64,000 bases of DNA from Tunturiibacter gelidiferens (GTDB lineage: Bacteria > Acidobacteriota > Terriglobia > Terriglobales > Acidobacteriaceae): the NCBI RefSeq assembly GCF_014201335.1, contig NZ_JACHEB010000003.1, forward strand, positions 1 to 64,000. The letters run 5' to 3'. The notes under the pieces are model-generated. The model saw only the letters and a program-made list of their open reading frames with translations, did not search any database and was not told the DNA's origin. This document shows positions 8,714 to 18,911 of this stretch, piece after piece (position 1 is the first letter of the stretch; each line of letters begins with the position of its first letter). The position numbers were made by a program, and so were the translations under genes.

Positions 8714-9487
8714 ATGAACGCATTGTTGAAAGCTGGCCGTCTTTTCTTTGCCATATCAATGTTCTTCTTCGGCCTCGAATATTTCATCTGCGCTAGCGGG
8801 TTGAAAGGCCCGATCCCCGGCCCTCCCTAGCTTCCTGGATCGCAATTGGGAGCGGTGCTGACCGGCGGTGCATTGATCGCGGTTGCGGTTTGCATCACGA
8901 CGGAAAAACTAGCGCGGTTGGCGGCGGCGCTGTTGGCTGTTGCTCTGTTTTTGGACGTCCTGTTTCTGCAGCTCCCAAGGCTCATCTCGCAGCCGCACAG
9001 TCCCGACCCCTGGACCAGCGGCTTCGAGCTCCTGGCTTTGATGGGTGGCGCCTTCGTGCTCGCTCGGATCGAGACTGCCGACGGATTCAGGCTCGAGCCG
9101 GCAAATAATATCCTGTCGTACTTAGTAACCTTTGGGCGCGTTGTATTTGCCATCGCGCTGGTGGTCTTCGCCGTACAGCATTTCCAGTATGCGAAGTTCG
9201 TTGCGACGATTGTCCCCTCATGGATCCCCGCGCGCCTGTTCTGGGCGTACTTCGTCGGAGTTGCATTTATCGCAGCTGCTCTGGCAATCGTCACCAGGAA
9301 GATGGCACGAACCGCGTCAGTCCTGTTGGGTGCGATGTTTTTTATATGGGTTGTTATTCTTCACTTGCCCCGCGTCGCAGCCAACCCGCGCAACGGGGAC
9401 GAGGTCACTAGCCTTCTAGTTGCATTGGCGATGAGTGGCGTGTCATTTATTCTCGCGGAGAGTTTTGCATCCGATCTCGCCGCGTGA
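8714..9487 (+). pseudogene. DoxX-like membrane protein interrupted by in-frame amber codon
   Basis: An ATG with GGAAGGAA 8 bases upstream begins MNALLKAGRLFFAISMFF, then FGLEYFICASG and GPIPGPP, and hits TAG at 8828-8830. The same frame continues without another stop to 9487 (LPGSQLGAVLTGGALIAVAV, four or more membrane helices, HLPRVAANPRNGDEVTSL). The two halves together look like one complete DoxX-type membrane protein of about 257 aa. The stop sits in GPIPGPP-stop-LPGSQ, where a Trp (TGG) is expected, so a single G-to-A change explains it. The downstream part could only be made by readthrough or reinitiation at TTG 8846. A sequencing error is possible. Confidence 0.78.
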
Positions 9488-9583
9488 GATGCGATACAGT
9501 GACGGTGAGCCCTCTGTCCGGCGACGATGTTTCGAGTCACTGAATAAGAGGGCCGCAAAGCATACCGATGAAGAGGACGATGA

Positions 9584-10768
9584 ATGGCTTTGGCGCAGCA
9601 GGATGCGGCAGTTGTAAGCGAACAGGCACGGCTGGCATGGGTGGCATTGACACTGACTCCCGGGATGGGACCCACGCGAATCTGGAAGGCGATGAATCGG
9701 CTTGGTGCAGCCGAACAATTACTTGAGGCCTCGCTTACCGAGTTGGAAGGCACCGGCATGCCCGCGCAGTCTGCGCAATTTGTCTTTGAGGGCAAGGCGA
9801 AGGCCGCTGCCGAGGACGAGTTGAAGCGCGTCGCCGAAGCCGGGGGCAGTATCTTAACTCCGGAAGACGAGGCTTACCCCGAGCGGCTGCGCGAGATCTA
9901 CGATCCGCCGTCGACGCTCTGGATCCGCGGCGATGTCTCTCTGCTGGCTCGGCCGGGAATTGCAGTCGTTGGAACGCGCCAACCCTCGCCGTACGGAGCA
10001 GGAATGGCGGAGCTGCTCTCACGCGATCTGGCGAACCGGCGGATGGTGATCCTCAGCGGCATGGCACGCGGGGTAGATACCGCCGCGCACAAGGGAGCGA
10101 TCGAGGCTGGAGGAAAGACCGTCGCGGTCTGGGGCACCGGAATCGACGTCATCTATCCCAAGGAGAATAAGAAGCTGGCCGAGCAGATCGTCGCGACCGG
10201 CGGGACGATTGTGAGCGAATATCCGCTCGGAACATTTCCCGCACCGCAAAACTTTCCCATCCGCAATCGCATTCTCAGCGGCATGAGCGTGGGAGTCCTG
10301 GTTATCGAGGCGGCTGAATATAGCGGAACCAGAATTACGGCGCGATGCGCAATGGAGCAGAATCGTGACGTCTACGCTGTCCCGGGCAACGTTACGAACA
10401 AGAACGCTTGGGGCCCCAACACACTGATAAAACAGGGTGCTAAGCTCACCGCCACTTGGGAGGACATATGGGAGGATCTGCCTTCTGAGATCAGGCTCGC
10501 GCTGGAAGACGAGCAGGCAGCGGCCGGAGGGGGCGCTGAATCGAAATCAGGAGGGGCTGCATCTCTATTTAACGATACGCCGCTTCCAGAGCACGAACGA
10601 ATCGTCTTTGAGCAGTTACGGCACGATGAGTCCACGCAGCTGGACCAACTGATTGAGCAGTTGGAGGCGAAGTTAGGCTCCGCCGAGATATTTACCGCGC
10701 TGTTCGAACTGGAGCTTGCGGGACGTGTTCGGCAGCTGCCCGGAAAAAATTATGTGCGGGCTTTCTGA
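9584..10768 (+). CDS. dprA: DNA-processing protein DprA (Smf)
   Basis: DprA binds incoming single-stranded DNA during natural transformation and loads RecA. The 394-residue protein has an N-terminal SAM-like helical region (1-75), the Rossmann core (about 80-295) with IAVVGTRQPSPYGAGMAELL, ILSGMARGVDTAAHKGAI, TVAVWGTGIDVIYP and NFPIRNRILSGMS, and a C-terminal winged helix (about 330-394). GAAGAGGA lies 7 bases before the ATG. Located 268 bases upstream of topA in the same direction, as in many bacteria where dprA and topA are neighbours. Confidence 0.95.
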   Translation: MALAQQDAAVVSEQARLAWVALTLTPGMGPTRIWKAMNRLGAAEQLLEASLTELEGTGMPAQSAQFVFEGKAKAAAEDELKRVAEAGGSILTPEDEAYPERLREIYDPPSTLWIRGDVSLLARPGIAVVGTRQPSPYGAGMAELLSRDLANRRMVILSGMARGVDTAAHKGAIEAGGKTVAVWGTGIDVIYPKENKKLAEQIVATGGTIVSEYPLGTFPAPQNFPIRNRILSGMSVGVLVIEAAEYSGTRITARCAMEQNRDVYAVPGNVTNKNAWGPNTLIKQGAKLTATWEDIWEDLPSEIRLALEDEQAAAGGGAESKSGGAASLFNDTPLPEHERIVFEQLRHDESTQLDQLIEQLEAKLGSAEIFTALFELELAGRVRQLPGKNYVRAF

Positions 10769-11036
10769 GCCGGAGTGGCAAGGTTGATTCCTGCAACTCG
10801 ACGGCTCCCGCAAATATCAACCTAAGTTTAGGGTTTCGTTTGACTTGGCGAGTTATCCACAACAGGGACTCACTCGTTGAATCAAGCTGCTGTGCTATGA
10901 CCTTCTCAGCCGGGTTTCGTCAGTTGAGGAATCATGATGAGATGACGGGTTTGCAGAACTCGTGTTAGGTTCGCAAGGGAACAGGGAAGTGGAACGTTTT
11001 GCTTCGGCGATGCGTTCTGGTGGATGAAGGGAACAA

Positions 11037-13946
11037 ATGGGTAAATCATTAGTTATCGTCGAATCGCCGGCGAAGGCGAAGACGATTGGGAAGTATCTCG
11101 GCAGCGACTACGTGGTGGAGGCCTCGATAGGCCACATCATGGACCTGCCGAAGAACGACATCGGCGTGGAGCTGAAGAAGCGGACCTTTGAGCCGACGCT
11201 GATCGTGTCTCCGGGTAAAGAAAAGGTTGTGGAGCGGCTGAAGAAGCTCGCCGCGAAGGCAGATATGGTCTACCTCGCACCTGACCCCGACCGCGAAGGC
11301 GAGGCCATCGCCGCACATCTTTCCATCCAGTTGTTGCCGATGATGAAGGACAAATCGAAGGTACGGCGCGTCACCTTTAATGAGATCACGAAAAAAGCTG
11401 TGCAGGCTGCGTTTCTGCATGCTCGAGATATAGATGAGGATCTCGTCGATGCACAGCAGACGCGGCGCGTGCTGGACAGGTTAGTGGGTTACCAAGTCTC
11501 GCCGTTGCTGTGGGATAAGGTGCGGCGTGGGCTTTCGGCGGGACGTGTGCAGACCGTCGCGCTGCGCCTGATCGTCGAACGCGAGCAGGAGATTAATGAG
11601 TTCAATCCGGTCGAGTACTGGACCATCGATGCCCAACTTGAACCGACTGCAAACAAGCAGAGCTTCACGGCGCGATTTATCGGCGTCAATGGCGTTCCCG
11701 CGCGTGTCGCCAACGGAAAAGATGAAGAGGGCAAAGAACTCTTCCTCTCGAACGCGCTGCCTGATCAAGAGGCGGTTGATGAGGTTCTCAGCGAGCTGAA
11801 GATTGCGAAGTGGAGCGTCCGCTCGGTCGAGAAGAAAGAGCGGAGAAGCAATCCCAGGGCTCCGTACACGACCAGCAAATTGCAGCAGGATGCGGCTGGC
11901 CGCCTAGGCTTTAATGTGCGCCGCACCATGGGCGTAGCGCAGCGGCTCTATGAAGGCGTAGAGATTGGCGCAGAGGGCACTGTCGGTCTCATTACTTATA
12001 TGCGTACCGACTCCACACGTGTAAGCGCGGACGCAATTGCAGAGGCTCGCGAGTACATCGGCAAGCTGGGACCGAAGTATCTTCCGTCGACACCGAACGA
12101 GTATCTCGGCAAAAAGCAGGTCGAGGCGCAGGATGCGCACGAAGCGATCCGTCCGACCAATGTAACGTTCACGCCCGACTCGATCCGAAAGTATCTGAGT
12201 GACGAACAGTACCGACTCTACAAACTAATCTGGCAGCGCTTTGTTTCGAGCCAGATGACTTCGGCAGTCTTCGATCAGACGACGGTTGATATTGTTGCGC
12301 AGGCCAAGCTCGCCTATGACTTCCGCGTGACCGGCAGTGTGTTGAAGTTCGAAGGCCACCTGAAGTTCGAAGAAGAAGACAAGCGTGCGCGTCAGGCAGC
12401 CAAAGATAAGGCTGCGAAAGAAGAAGCAAGGGCAAAGCCAGCCCAGGACGCAGATGCAGCCGCGCAGGCTGGCACCGAAGAAGAAGAGGATGAAGGCGAA
12501 GCCAGGTTGCCGGAGCTGAGCAACGGCGAGGCACTGCGTCTCCAGAAACTGGATCCGTTGCAGAAATTTACGCAGCCACCTCCGCGCTTCAACGAAGCGA
12601 GCCTCGTCAAGACGCTGGAAGAGAAGGGAATCGGTCGCCCTTCCACGTACGCGTCTATCATTAATACGATCCAGGATCGCGACTACGTGAAGAAGATCCA
12701 GTCGAAGTTTGTGCCGACCGAGATTGGTATCGTCGTCACGAAATTGTTGGTGAAAAACTTCCCCTACATCTTTGATACGGCGTACACCGCGACGCTTGAA
12801 GGAGAACTCGATGCCGTCGAAGAGGGCAAAGAGCGGTGGACCGATCTGCTCAACGGCTTCTACGACCACTTCGAGAAAGAATTGCTCGTCGCCAGCGACA
12901 ACATGGAAGACATCAAGCGGATGGAGGAGAAGACCACCCAGGTCTGCGACAACTGCGGCAGTCCATTGATCCTGAAGTGGGGCAAGTTCGGCAGCTTCTA
13001 CTCGTGCAGCAACTTCACGAAGGTCAAGCCGATGACCGTCGCGGCAGGCCCATGGAAGAAGGATTCGAAGGCCGTCCTGAAAAAGATCACAAAGGCGTTG
13101 ACCTATCCAATCATCGTCAAGGCGATGACTGAAGACGTGATTGAATACTCCAAGGAGACCGACGACGCGAAGGAGCTGACCGCAGCGATCATCGAAGCCA
13201 TGGAGCACGGCAAGAAGGTGACTGCTGAGCCGTTCAGCTGCGATTTCACCAAGGAGAACTTCGCAGCCAAGCCTGACCTGAGCGCGCCCGGTGCCGACGA
13301 GGTTGCAGAAGAAGAGTTCTGCGACAACTGCGGTCGCGTAATGGTTCTGCGCAACGGGCCCTGGGGCCCATTCATGGCCTGCCCCGGCTACAACGAAGAT
13401 CCGCCATGCAAGACCATTCGCAAACTGAACCAGAAAGTCCAGCAGAAGCCTCCAGTTCAGCTTGAAGAGGCCTGCCCGAAGTGCGGCAAACCGCTTCTGC
13501 TTCGCAACGGCCAGTACGGCGAGTTCATCAGCTGCAGCGGCTACCCAAAGTGCAAGTACATCAAGCAGGAGCTGCTCGACGTAAAATGCCCGAAGGATGG
13601 CGGCGACATCGCAGTACGCAAAACCAAGCGCGGCGACATCTTCTACGGCTGCGTCAACTACCCCAAGTGCGACTTCGCTTCGAACCTGAAGCTGGTTAAC
13701 CAGACCTGCCCGAAGTGCGACAGCGCCTATGTCCTCGAGGTCGTCAATGACAAGGGAACTTACCTTGTCTGCCCGAACAACCGAGAAGCGCTCCCGAAGC
13801 GCCGCAAGAAGAAAGGTGCTCCGGAGGAGGAGCCCACAACTCCCCCCTGCACTTATGAGAAGAAGATCGCTGGGCCGGCTCCTGCGCCGGTTCTTGAGCG
13901 GCCCGACCCGGACAAGACCCGGGCAGTCGTCGAGAGCGTAGCCTAA
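11037..13946 (+). CDS. topA: DNA topoisomerase I (type IA)
   Basis: Relaxes negative supercoils by transient single-strand cleavage. The Toprim domain (1-115) has SLVIVESPAKAKTIGKYLG and the acidic PDPDREGEAIAAHL. The catalytic tyrosine is Tyr321 in GLITYMRTDSTRVS. Residues about 445-490 form a low-complexity Lys/Ala/Glu insert (EEEEDEGEA). The C-terminus has several Cys4 topoisomerase zinc ribbons (CDNCG, CDNCG, CPKCG, CPKDGG, CPKCD with matching downstream pairs) and a Pro/Lys-rich tail. Length (969 aa) is at the long end for the family because of the insert and extra ribbons. AAGGGA precedes the ATG. Confidence 0.97.
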   Translation: MGKSLVIVESPAKAKTIGKYLGSDYVVEASIGHIMDLPKNDIGVELKKRTFEPTLIVSPGKEKVVERLKKLAAKADMVYLAPDPDREGEAIAAHLSIQLLPMMKDKSKVRRVTFNEITKKAVQAAFLHARDIDEDLVDAQQTRRVLDRLVGYQVSPLLWDKVRRGLSAGRVQTVALRLIVEREQEINEFNPVEYWTIDAQLEPTANKQSFTARFIGVNGVPARVANGKDEEGKELFLSNALPDQEAVDEVLSELKIAKWSVRSVEKKERRSNPRAPYTTSKLQQDAAGRLGFNVRRTMGVAQRLYEGVEIGAEGTVGLITYMRTDSTRVSADAIAEAREYIGKLGPKYLPSTPNEYLGKKQVEAQDAHEAIRPTNVTFTPDSIRKYLSDEQYRLYKLIWQRFVSSQMTSAVFDQTTVDIVAQAKLAYDFRVTGSVLKFEGHLKFEEEDKRARQAAKDKAAKEEARAKPAQDADAAAQAGTEEEEDEGEARLPELSNGEALRLQKLDPLQKFTQPPPRFNEASLVKTLEEKGIGRPSTYASIINTIQDRDYVKKIQSKFVPTEIGIVVTKLLVKNFPYIFDTAYTATLEGELDAVEEGKERWTDLLNGFYDHFEKELLVASDNMEDIKRMEEKTTQVCDNCGSPLILKWGKFGSFYSCSNFTKVKPMTVAAGPWKKDSKAVLKKITKALTYPIIVKAMTEDVIEYSKETDDAKELTAAIIEAMEHGKKVTAEPFSCDFTKENFAAKPDLSAPGADEVAEEEFCDNCGRVMVLRNGPWGPFMACPGYNEDPPCKTIRKLNQKVQQKPPVQLEEACPKCGKPLLLRNGQYGEFISCSGYPKCKYIKQELLDVKCPKDGGDIAVRKTKRGDIFYGCVNYPKCDFASNLKLVNQTCPKCDSAYVLEVVNDKGTYLVCPNNREALPKRRKKKGAPEEEPTTPPCTYEKKIAGPAPAPVLERPDPDKTRAVVESVA

Positions 13947-13964
13947 AAGAAGATAAGGGAGAAG

Positions 13965-14390
13965 ATGGCAACTGCAGCTGATGCGGAACTGATTCTAAAG
14001 CTCTACGAGATGCGCCGCGAAGAGTTCCTCCGGAAGGGCCGGCGCTTTCTGGTCTTTGAGTTTCAGCCGACGACATTAGAAGAGCTACGCGCGATCTCAA
14101 GGGACGTCAAATCCGAGCACAATCCCGCCTGGAGGCAGGTTCTAAGTTACTGGGAGATGGCGGCTTCGCTCGTTCTGCGCGGTGCGCTCGACCCTGACCT
14201 GTTCCTCGATTCCAACAAAGAGGGGATCCTCCTCTACGCCAAGTTCCACCACTTCCATGCCGAGACCGAGAAGCAGAGCGGCAACCGGTTCATGGCGCAC
14301 ACCGCCGCCATGATCGACGCCTATCCCGCTGCCAAGGCCAGCTACGAGAGTTTTCTGAAGAATTTCGGATTGAGTAAGGCATCTGCCTAG
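13965..14390 (+). CDS. Hypothetical 141-aa protein downstream of topA
   Basis: Not recognised. A soluble, mostly helical protein with no signal peptide or membrane segment: ADAELILKLYEMRREEFLRK, VLSYWEMAASLVLRGALDPD, LLYAKFHHFHAETEKQSG. It begins 18 bases after the topA stop with AAGGGAGAAG before its ATG, so it is probably co-transcribed with topA. Regular codon use and a good ribosome-binding site support a real gene. Confidence 0.75.
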   Translation: MATAADAELILKLYEMRREEFLRKGRRFLVFEFQPTTLEELRAISRDVKSEHNPAWRQVLSYWEMAASLVLRGALDPDLFLDSNKEGILLYAKFHHFHAETEKQSGNRFMAHTAAMIDAYPAAKASYESFLKNFGLSKASA

Positions 14391-14536
14391 GCTTGGCCGA
14401 ACCTGCAGAACTTTCCTTTTTTGCATCATTTCTGTTACAAAGGCATGACGGCTCTGCGGCACCCGACTCTTCTCAACCTGGGAAGCCGGTCGCGTTCGCG
14501 TCCGTAACTCGTTCAAAAGAATGCAGGTAGTGGATT

Positions 14537-14821
14537 ATGGCGAAGGCAGTTTGGAACGGCCAGACACTGGCCGAAAGCGAAACCTATGAGACAGTCGAGG
14601 GAAACATCTATTTCCCCGAAGAGTCGGTAAAACGAGAGTTTTTGAAGCCCAGTTCGACGACCTCCAGCTGCCCTTGGAAGGGCCAGGCGCGCTACTACAA
14701 CATCGTAGTTGACGGCCAGGATAACCCCGATGCGGCCTGGTACTATCCGGATCCCAAGCCCGCCGCCCGCAATGTAAAACACCACATTGCCTTCTGGCGC
14801 GGTGTCGAAATCACGAAATAG
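14537..14821 (+). CDS. DUF427 domain protein
   Basis: A 94-residue single-domain protein. AKAVWNGQTLAESETYETVE, GNIYFPEESV, STTSSCPWKGQARYYNI and AWYYPDPKPAARNVKHHIAF are the conserved blocks of DUF427, a small beta-rich fold of unknown biochemical role. The Cys-Pro-Trp-Lys-Gly block is the family core. It lies 146 bases after the topA-linked hypothetical gene and is followed by a hairpin shared with the convergent histidine kinase. Confidence 0.88.
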   Translation: MAKAVWNGQTLAESETYETVEGNIYFPEESVKREFLKPSSTTSSCPWKGQARYYNIVVDGQDNPDAAWYYPDPKPAARNVKHHIAFWRGVEITK

Positions 14822-14836
14822 TTCAAGTAAAACAGT

Positions 14837-14866
14837 AAGCGGGAGATGTAAATATCTCTCCCGCTT
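14837..14866. terminator. Hairpin terminator between convergent genes
   Basis: A 10-bp stem (AAGCGGGAGA / TCTCCCGCTT) with a 10-nt loop, followed by GGTTTTAG on the plus strand. It lies between the DUF427 gene stop and the stop of the minus-strand kinase, so it may serve both. Confidence 0.65.
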
Positions 14867-14870
14867 GGTT

Positions 14871-16370
14871 TTAGTAAGCCTGTAGGCGATCGAGCGGCAA
14901 TCGAACCTGGAAGCAGGTGGCGCCAGGCTTCGACTCAACCGTGACGAATCCCGAGTGCTTATTGACGATCCGCTGGACCGTATCGAGCCCAAGCCCGAGC
15001 CCACGGCCGGGCGCTTTAGTAGTGAAGAACGGTTCGAAGATCCGCGATCGAATCTCCGGATCGATTCCCGGACCAGAGTCCCAGATCTCAACCAAAGCCA
15101 TCTGGCCGCCGCCGCGGGTCAACAATCGCAGCGTACCCAGATCGCTCATGGCATCCAGAGCATTCTCGATCAACGCCGTCCAAACCTGATTCAGTTCGCT
15201 GCCATAAGCGCTCACCGGCTCGAGATCCGGATCGAACTCAAGCTCAACTTTGACATTTCTCAGTCGAGAGTTGAACATCACCAGCGTGTTTTCAAGCGAC
15301 TGCGCCAGATCGACGTCCTGAATCGGCGCCTGATCCATGTACGAATAGTCCTTGATCGCGCTGATCAGATCGAAGATGCGCACCGTCGAATCGACCACCG
15401 TCTCCGCCATCCGTTCAACACGTAGCGAGCTGGCTACCGTGGCAACCGCGATTGGGAGCACCTCAGGACCCACGATCTCCGCAAGATCATCGAGCAGGTC
15501 GAACGCCAGCGTCGTCTCCGAAAGCGAAGGCGCAATCGTCCACGGATTGGGAACGTTGTGCGCGTTCAGCCACTGCACCAGCATCTCCTCACGGTCTGCG
15601 TTTGCCAGCGGATTCTGCGAGCCTTTGGGAATGTTCGAGTACGCTGACATCCGCGCACGGGCATTCTTTATCCACTCGCGATACTTCTCCGTAGTCTCAT
15701 CCGGCAAACAAAGCCGACCCATACGATACTTTTGGTCGCCATATTCGCGCAGCTCCCCGAACAGGCTGGCAGCAGAGCGTTGTGCCGCCGAAGCAGGATT
15801 ATTCAGCTCATGCGAGAGATTTGCAGCCAGCTTGCCAAGCGCATTCAGCTTCTCCGACTGCTGCTCCATGCGGGTCACTTCGCGCACGCGATCCAGCAAC
15901 GCAGACACGGATCGCTGCCCCATCGACGGAATCGCAGCCAACATCTCCGGAAACAACGACTCATGAATATCGATAGCCCACACCGGACCCACTGAGTATC
16001 CTTCGCCGCCATAGGTCTTCATCCGCGAGTAGGGAAGTTTGCCCGTCATCGAGCCTGCACGGCCGATAAACAGAGCCGCACTCGAATGCCGCCGGCGCAC
16101 CTGGACCTCTCCGCTCAGGATGAAGTTCATATTGCAGGCAGGCTCGCCCTCACGGAACACAATCGAACGATCGCCACCCATACGCTCCGTGCCCTTGGTC
16201 GCAAGCCAGGTGTACTCCTCCTCGGTAAGACCGTCGAGGGGAGTGATGGTGCGCAGCCCGGCAACGATATCCGCAATGGGAGACGGCTTAGCCGGCGGAC
16301 CTGCTTCCTGGTCTACCGCAGGATTAGGAAGTGTCGGTAGGAGGCTTTCGTAGTTGTCAACAGTGGCCAT
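14871..16370 (-). CDS. Orphan histidine kinase with N-terminal cyclic-nucleotide-binding-like domain
   Basis: 499 residues with no membrane helix. Residues about 45-140 form a CRP-like cNMP-binding fold (REGEPACNMNFILSGEVQVRR). A short linker leads to a HisKA H-box (KLAANLSHELNNPASAAQR, phospho-acceptor His187) and a C-terminal HATPase with N-box (NQVWTALIENALDAM), G1 (EIWDSGPGIDPEI) and G2 (GRGLGLGLDTVQRI). It should autophosphorylate in the cytoplasm in response to a ligand of the sensor fold. No response regulator is adjacent. AAGGAG precedes the ATG. Similar kinases with the LSHELNNPA box are known in acidobacteria and cyanobacteria. Confidence 0.88.
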   Translation of the reverse strand: MATVDNYESLLPTLPNPAVDQEAGPPAKPSPIADIVAGLRTITPLDGLTEEEYTWLATKGTERMGGDRSIVFREGEPACNMNFILSGEVQVRRRHSSAALFIGRAGSMTGKLPYSRMKTYGGEGYSVGPVWAIDIHESLFPEMLAAIPSMGQRSVSALLDRVREVTRMEQQSEKLNALGKLAANLSHELNNPASAAQRSAASLFGELREYGDQKYRMGRLCLPDETTEKYREWIKNARARMSAYSNIPKGSQNPLANADREEMLVQWLNAHNVPNPWTIAPSLSETTLAFDLLDDLAEIVGPEVLPIAVATVASSLRVERMAETVVDSTVRIFDLISAIKDYSYMDQAPIQDVDLAQSLENTLVMFNSRLRNVKVELEFDPDLEPVSAYGSELNQVWTALIENALDAMSDLGTLRLLTRGGGQMALVEIWDSGPGIDPEIRSRIFEPFFTTKAPGRGLGLGLDTVQRIVNKHSGFVTVESKPGATCFQVRLPLDRLQAY

Positions 16371-16532
16371 TCCTGAAGCTCCTTCTGTCGCACGAGCGTC
16401 TGAATCGGTTCGTTAAATCTACTAATCTCCATTGTTACAGGAGTTTCGCTTAGCGGTCGTCCTTCGCTTACAAATTTCAAGCAAAGTCTGGTCCGATCAC
16501 CACGAAAATTCGATCTTAAGGATGAGTTGAAG

Positions 16533-16582
16533 TCGAAACAGAGGAGGCGACACCAAATTGGATGCCGCCCCCGTCGTTTCGA
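16533..16582 (-). terminator. Possible terminator hairpin after ilvC
   Basis: An inverted repeat TCGAAAC / GTTTCGA (7 bp), enclosing a weaker GGCG / CGCC pair, lies 34 bases past the ilvC stop. No T run follows, so this is only a candidate end of the ilv-leu transcript. Confidence 0.35.
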
Positions 16583-16615
16583 TTTGCAAAAATGACATTC
16601 CTTAGACGTACGGAA

Positions 16616-17770
<1,155 letters not shown>

Positions 17771-18202
17771 GTTTTGCTTAACCTGCCCAATCTTCCCACC
17801 ATCATCGGTGAGCAGATTGATAGGTTTCCCCCAATCGTTACTTAGATCCACCCAACCGGGGTTTGTCGAAATAATCAGATCTAACTTGCGTATGCGAAGC
17901 CAACCTTTCAACTGCTTCTCCCGTGCAATCGCAGCGGTCACCGTCGTGAACGTCTCGAAGTAAACCAGCTGATTAATGTTGTAGCGTGCTGTATGGCATT
18001 CAGGGTCGATTCGGTTCTTATGCTGACGCACGCGCACCGCCAGTTGGGTCGTAACCCCGATATAAAGCTTCTTGTATCCATTCGCAAGAATGTAGACATA
18101 CGCGTATTCGCTCACTCAGTGCTCTTTTCAAAACCATCGAGATGCTCTCTGCATTGCACTAACCAATTAATCCTCTAACCCTCATCCCTAAACCACTCCT
18201 TA

Positions 18203-18243
18203 AACTGTCGTCATCCTGAGCAAAGCGAAGGATCCCTGTATTT
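18203..18243. repeat. REP-like direct repeat, copy 2 (ilvN side)
   Basis: AACTGTCGTCATCCTGAGCA continuing AAGCGAAGGATCCCTGTATTT. Same orientation as the copy at 17730-17770, so the two bracket the GIY-YIG gene. The ATCCT / AGGAT arms could form a small hairpin. Confidence 0.8.
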
Positions 18244-18271
18244 TCTTTACGCCAGCAGGCAGTAAATACCT

Positions 18272-18886
18272 TCAAGCCTCATCCTCATGGACACCAGTGA
18301 ACTCGTTCGGCAGAATCTCGTCTGCGTCAGGCTTTTCAGGAAACGACGTCTCGTCACTGTGGTCAGAATGAGGCGTGCCGAGAGCCTTCAGCACGCGACT
18401 GGTGTGGTGGCCGCGCCGCATCGCCATACGTCCGGTGCGCGAGACCTCAAGGATCGTGTAACCACTCTCAGTAAGCACCTGTATCAGCCCTTCGATCTTG
18501 CTGGCTGCCCCAGTCATCTCGAGCATCACCGATTCCGGCGCAAGATCGACCACACGCGCCTTGAAGACCGTCGCCAGCTCGAAGATCTGCGAGCGCGTCT
18601 TCGGCCCAGCCGCAACTTTGATCAGGCAAAGCTCTCGAATGACAGCCTCGCTGCGGCCCACCTCATCGACGTCCACCGTGATCTCAAGCTTGTACAGTGA
18701 AGCGCGAATACGATGCGCCGCATGATCGGGAGCCTCGCAGACAATCGTCATGCGCGACACCTCTGGCCGCTCACTCTCACCCACGGTCAGCGAGACGATG
18801 TTGATGTTGAGTCGGCGAAACAGCGAAGCAACTCGTGTAAGTACGCCCGGCTTGTCTGAAACATGAGCTACAAAAGTGTGAAGCAT
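18272..18886 (-). CDS. ilvN: Acetolactate synthase regulatory (small) subunit
   Basis: An ACT domain (1-75: HTFVAHVSDKPGVLTRVASL, FRRLNINIVSLTVGESE) binds the feedback inhibitor valine and activates the catalytic subunit. A C-terminal ACT-like/ferredoxin domain follows (RELCLIKVAAGPKTRSQIFE, DLAPESVMLEMTGAASKIE, SGYTILEVSRTGRMAMRRG). At 204 aa it is longer than the usual 160-180 aa, with an acidic, Ser/His-rich tail. The ATG has GAAAGG upstream. It lies 26 bases after a small exported-protein gene and not directly after ilvB. Confidence 0.94.
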   Translation of the reverse strand: MLHTFVAHVSDKPGVLTRVASLFRRLNINIVSLTVGESERPEVSRMTIVCEAPDHAAHRIRASLYKLEITVDVDEVGRSEAVIRELCLIKVAAGPKTRSQIFELATVFKARVVDLAPESVMLEMTGAASKIEGLIQVLTESGYTILEVSRTGRMAMRRGHHTSRVLKALGTPHSDHSDETSFPEKPDADEILPNEFTGVHEDEA

Positions 18887-18911
18887 GTGTGCCTTTCAGC
18901 GGGTTCGTCGT

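Noticed and set aside
9488..9583. Possible small gene before dprA
   Set aside because: Only short out-of-frame shadows and no ribosome-binding site apart from that of dprA.
10853..10861. Perfect DnaA box TTATCCACA upstream of topA (another at 30123-30131)
   Set aside because: Isolated single boxes; about one chance occurrence is expected in a window this size, and no cluster or AT-rich unwinding region suggests an origin.
12225..13208. 327-codon open frame antisense to topA
   Set aside because: Shadow of topA; its composition reflects complementary codons only.
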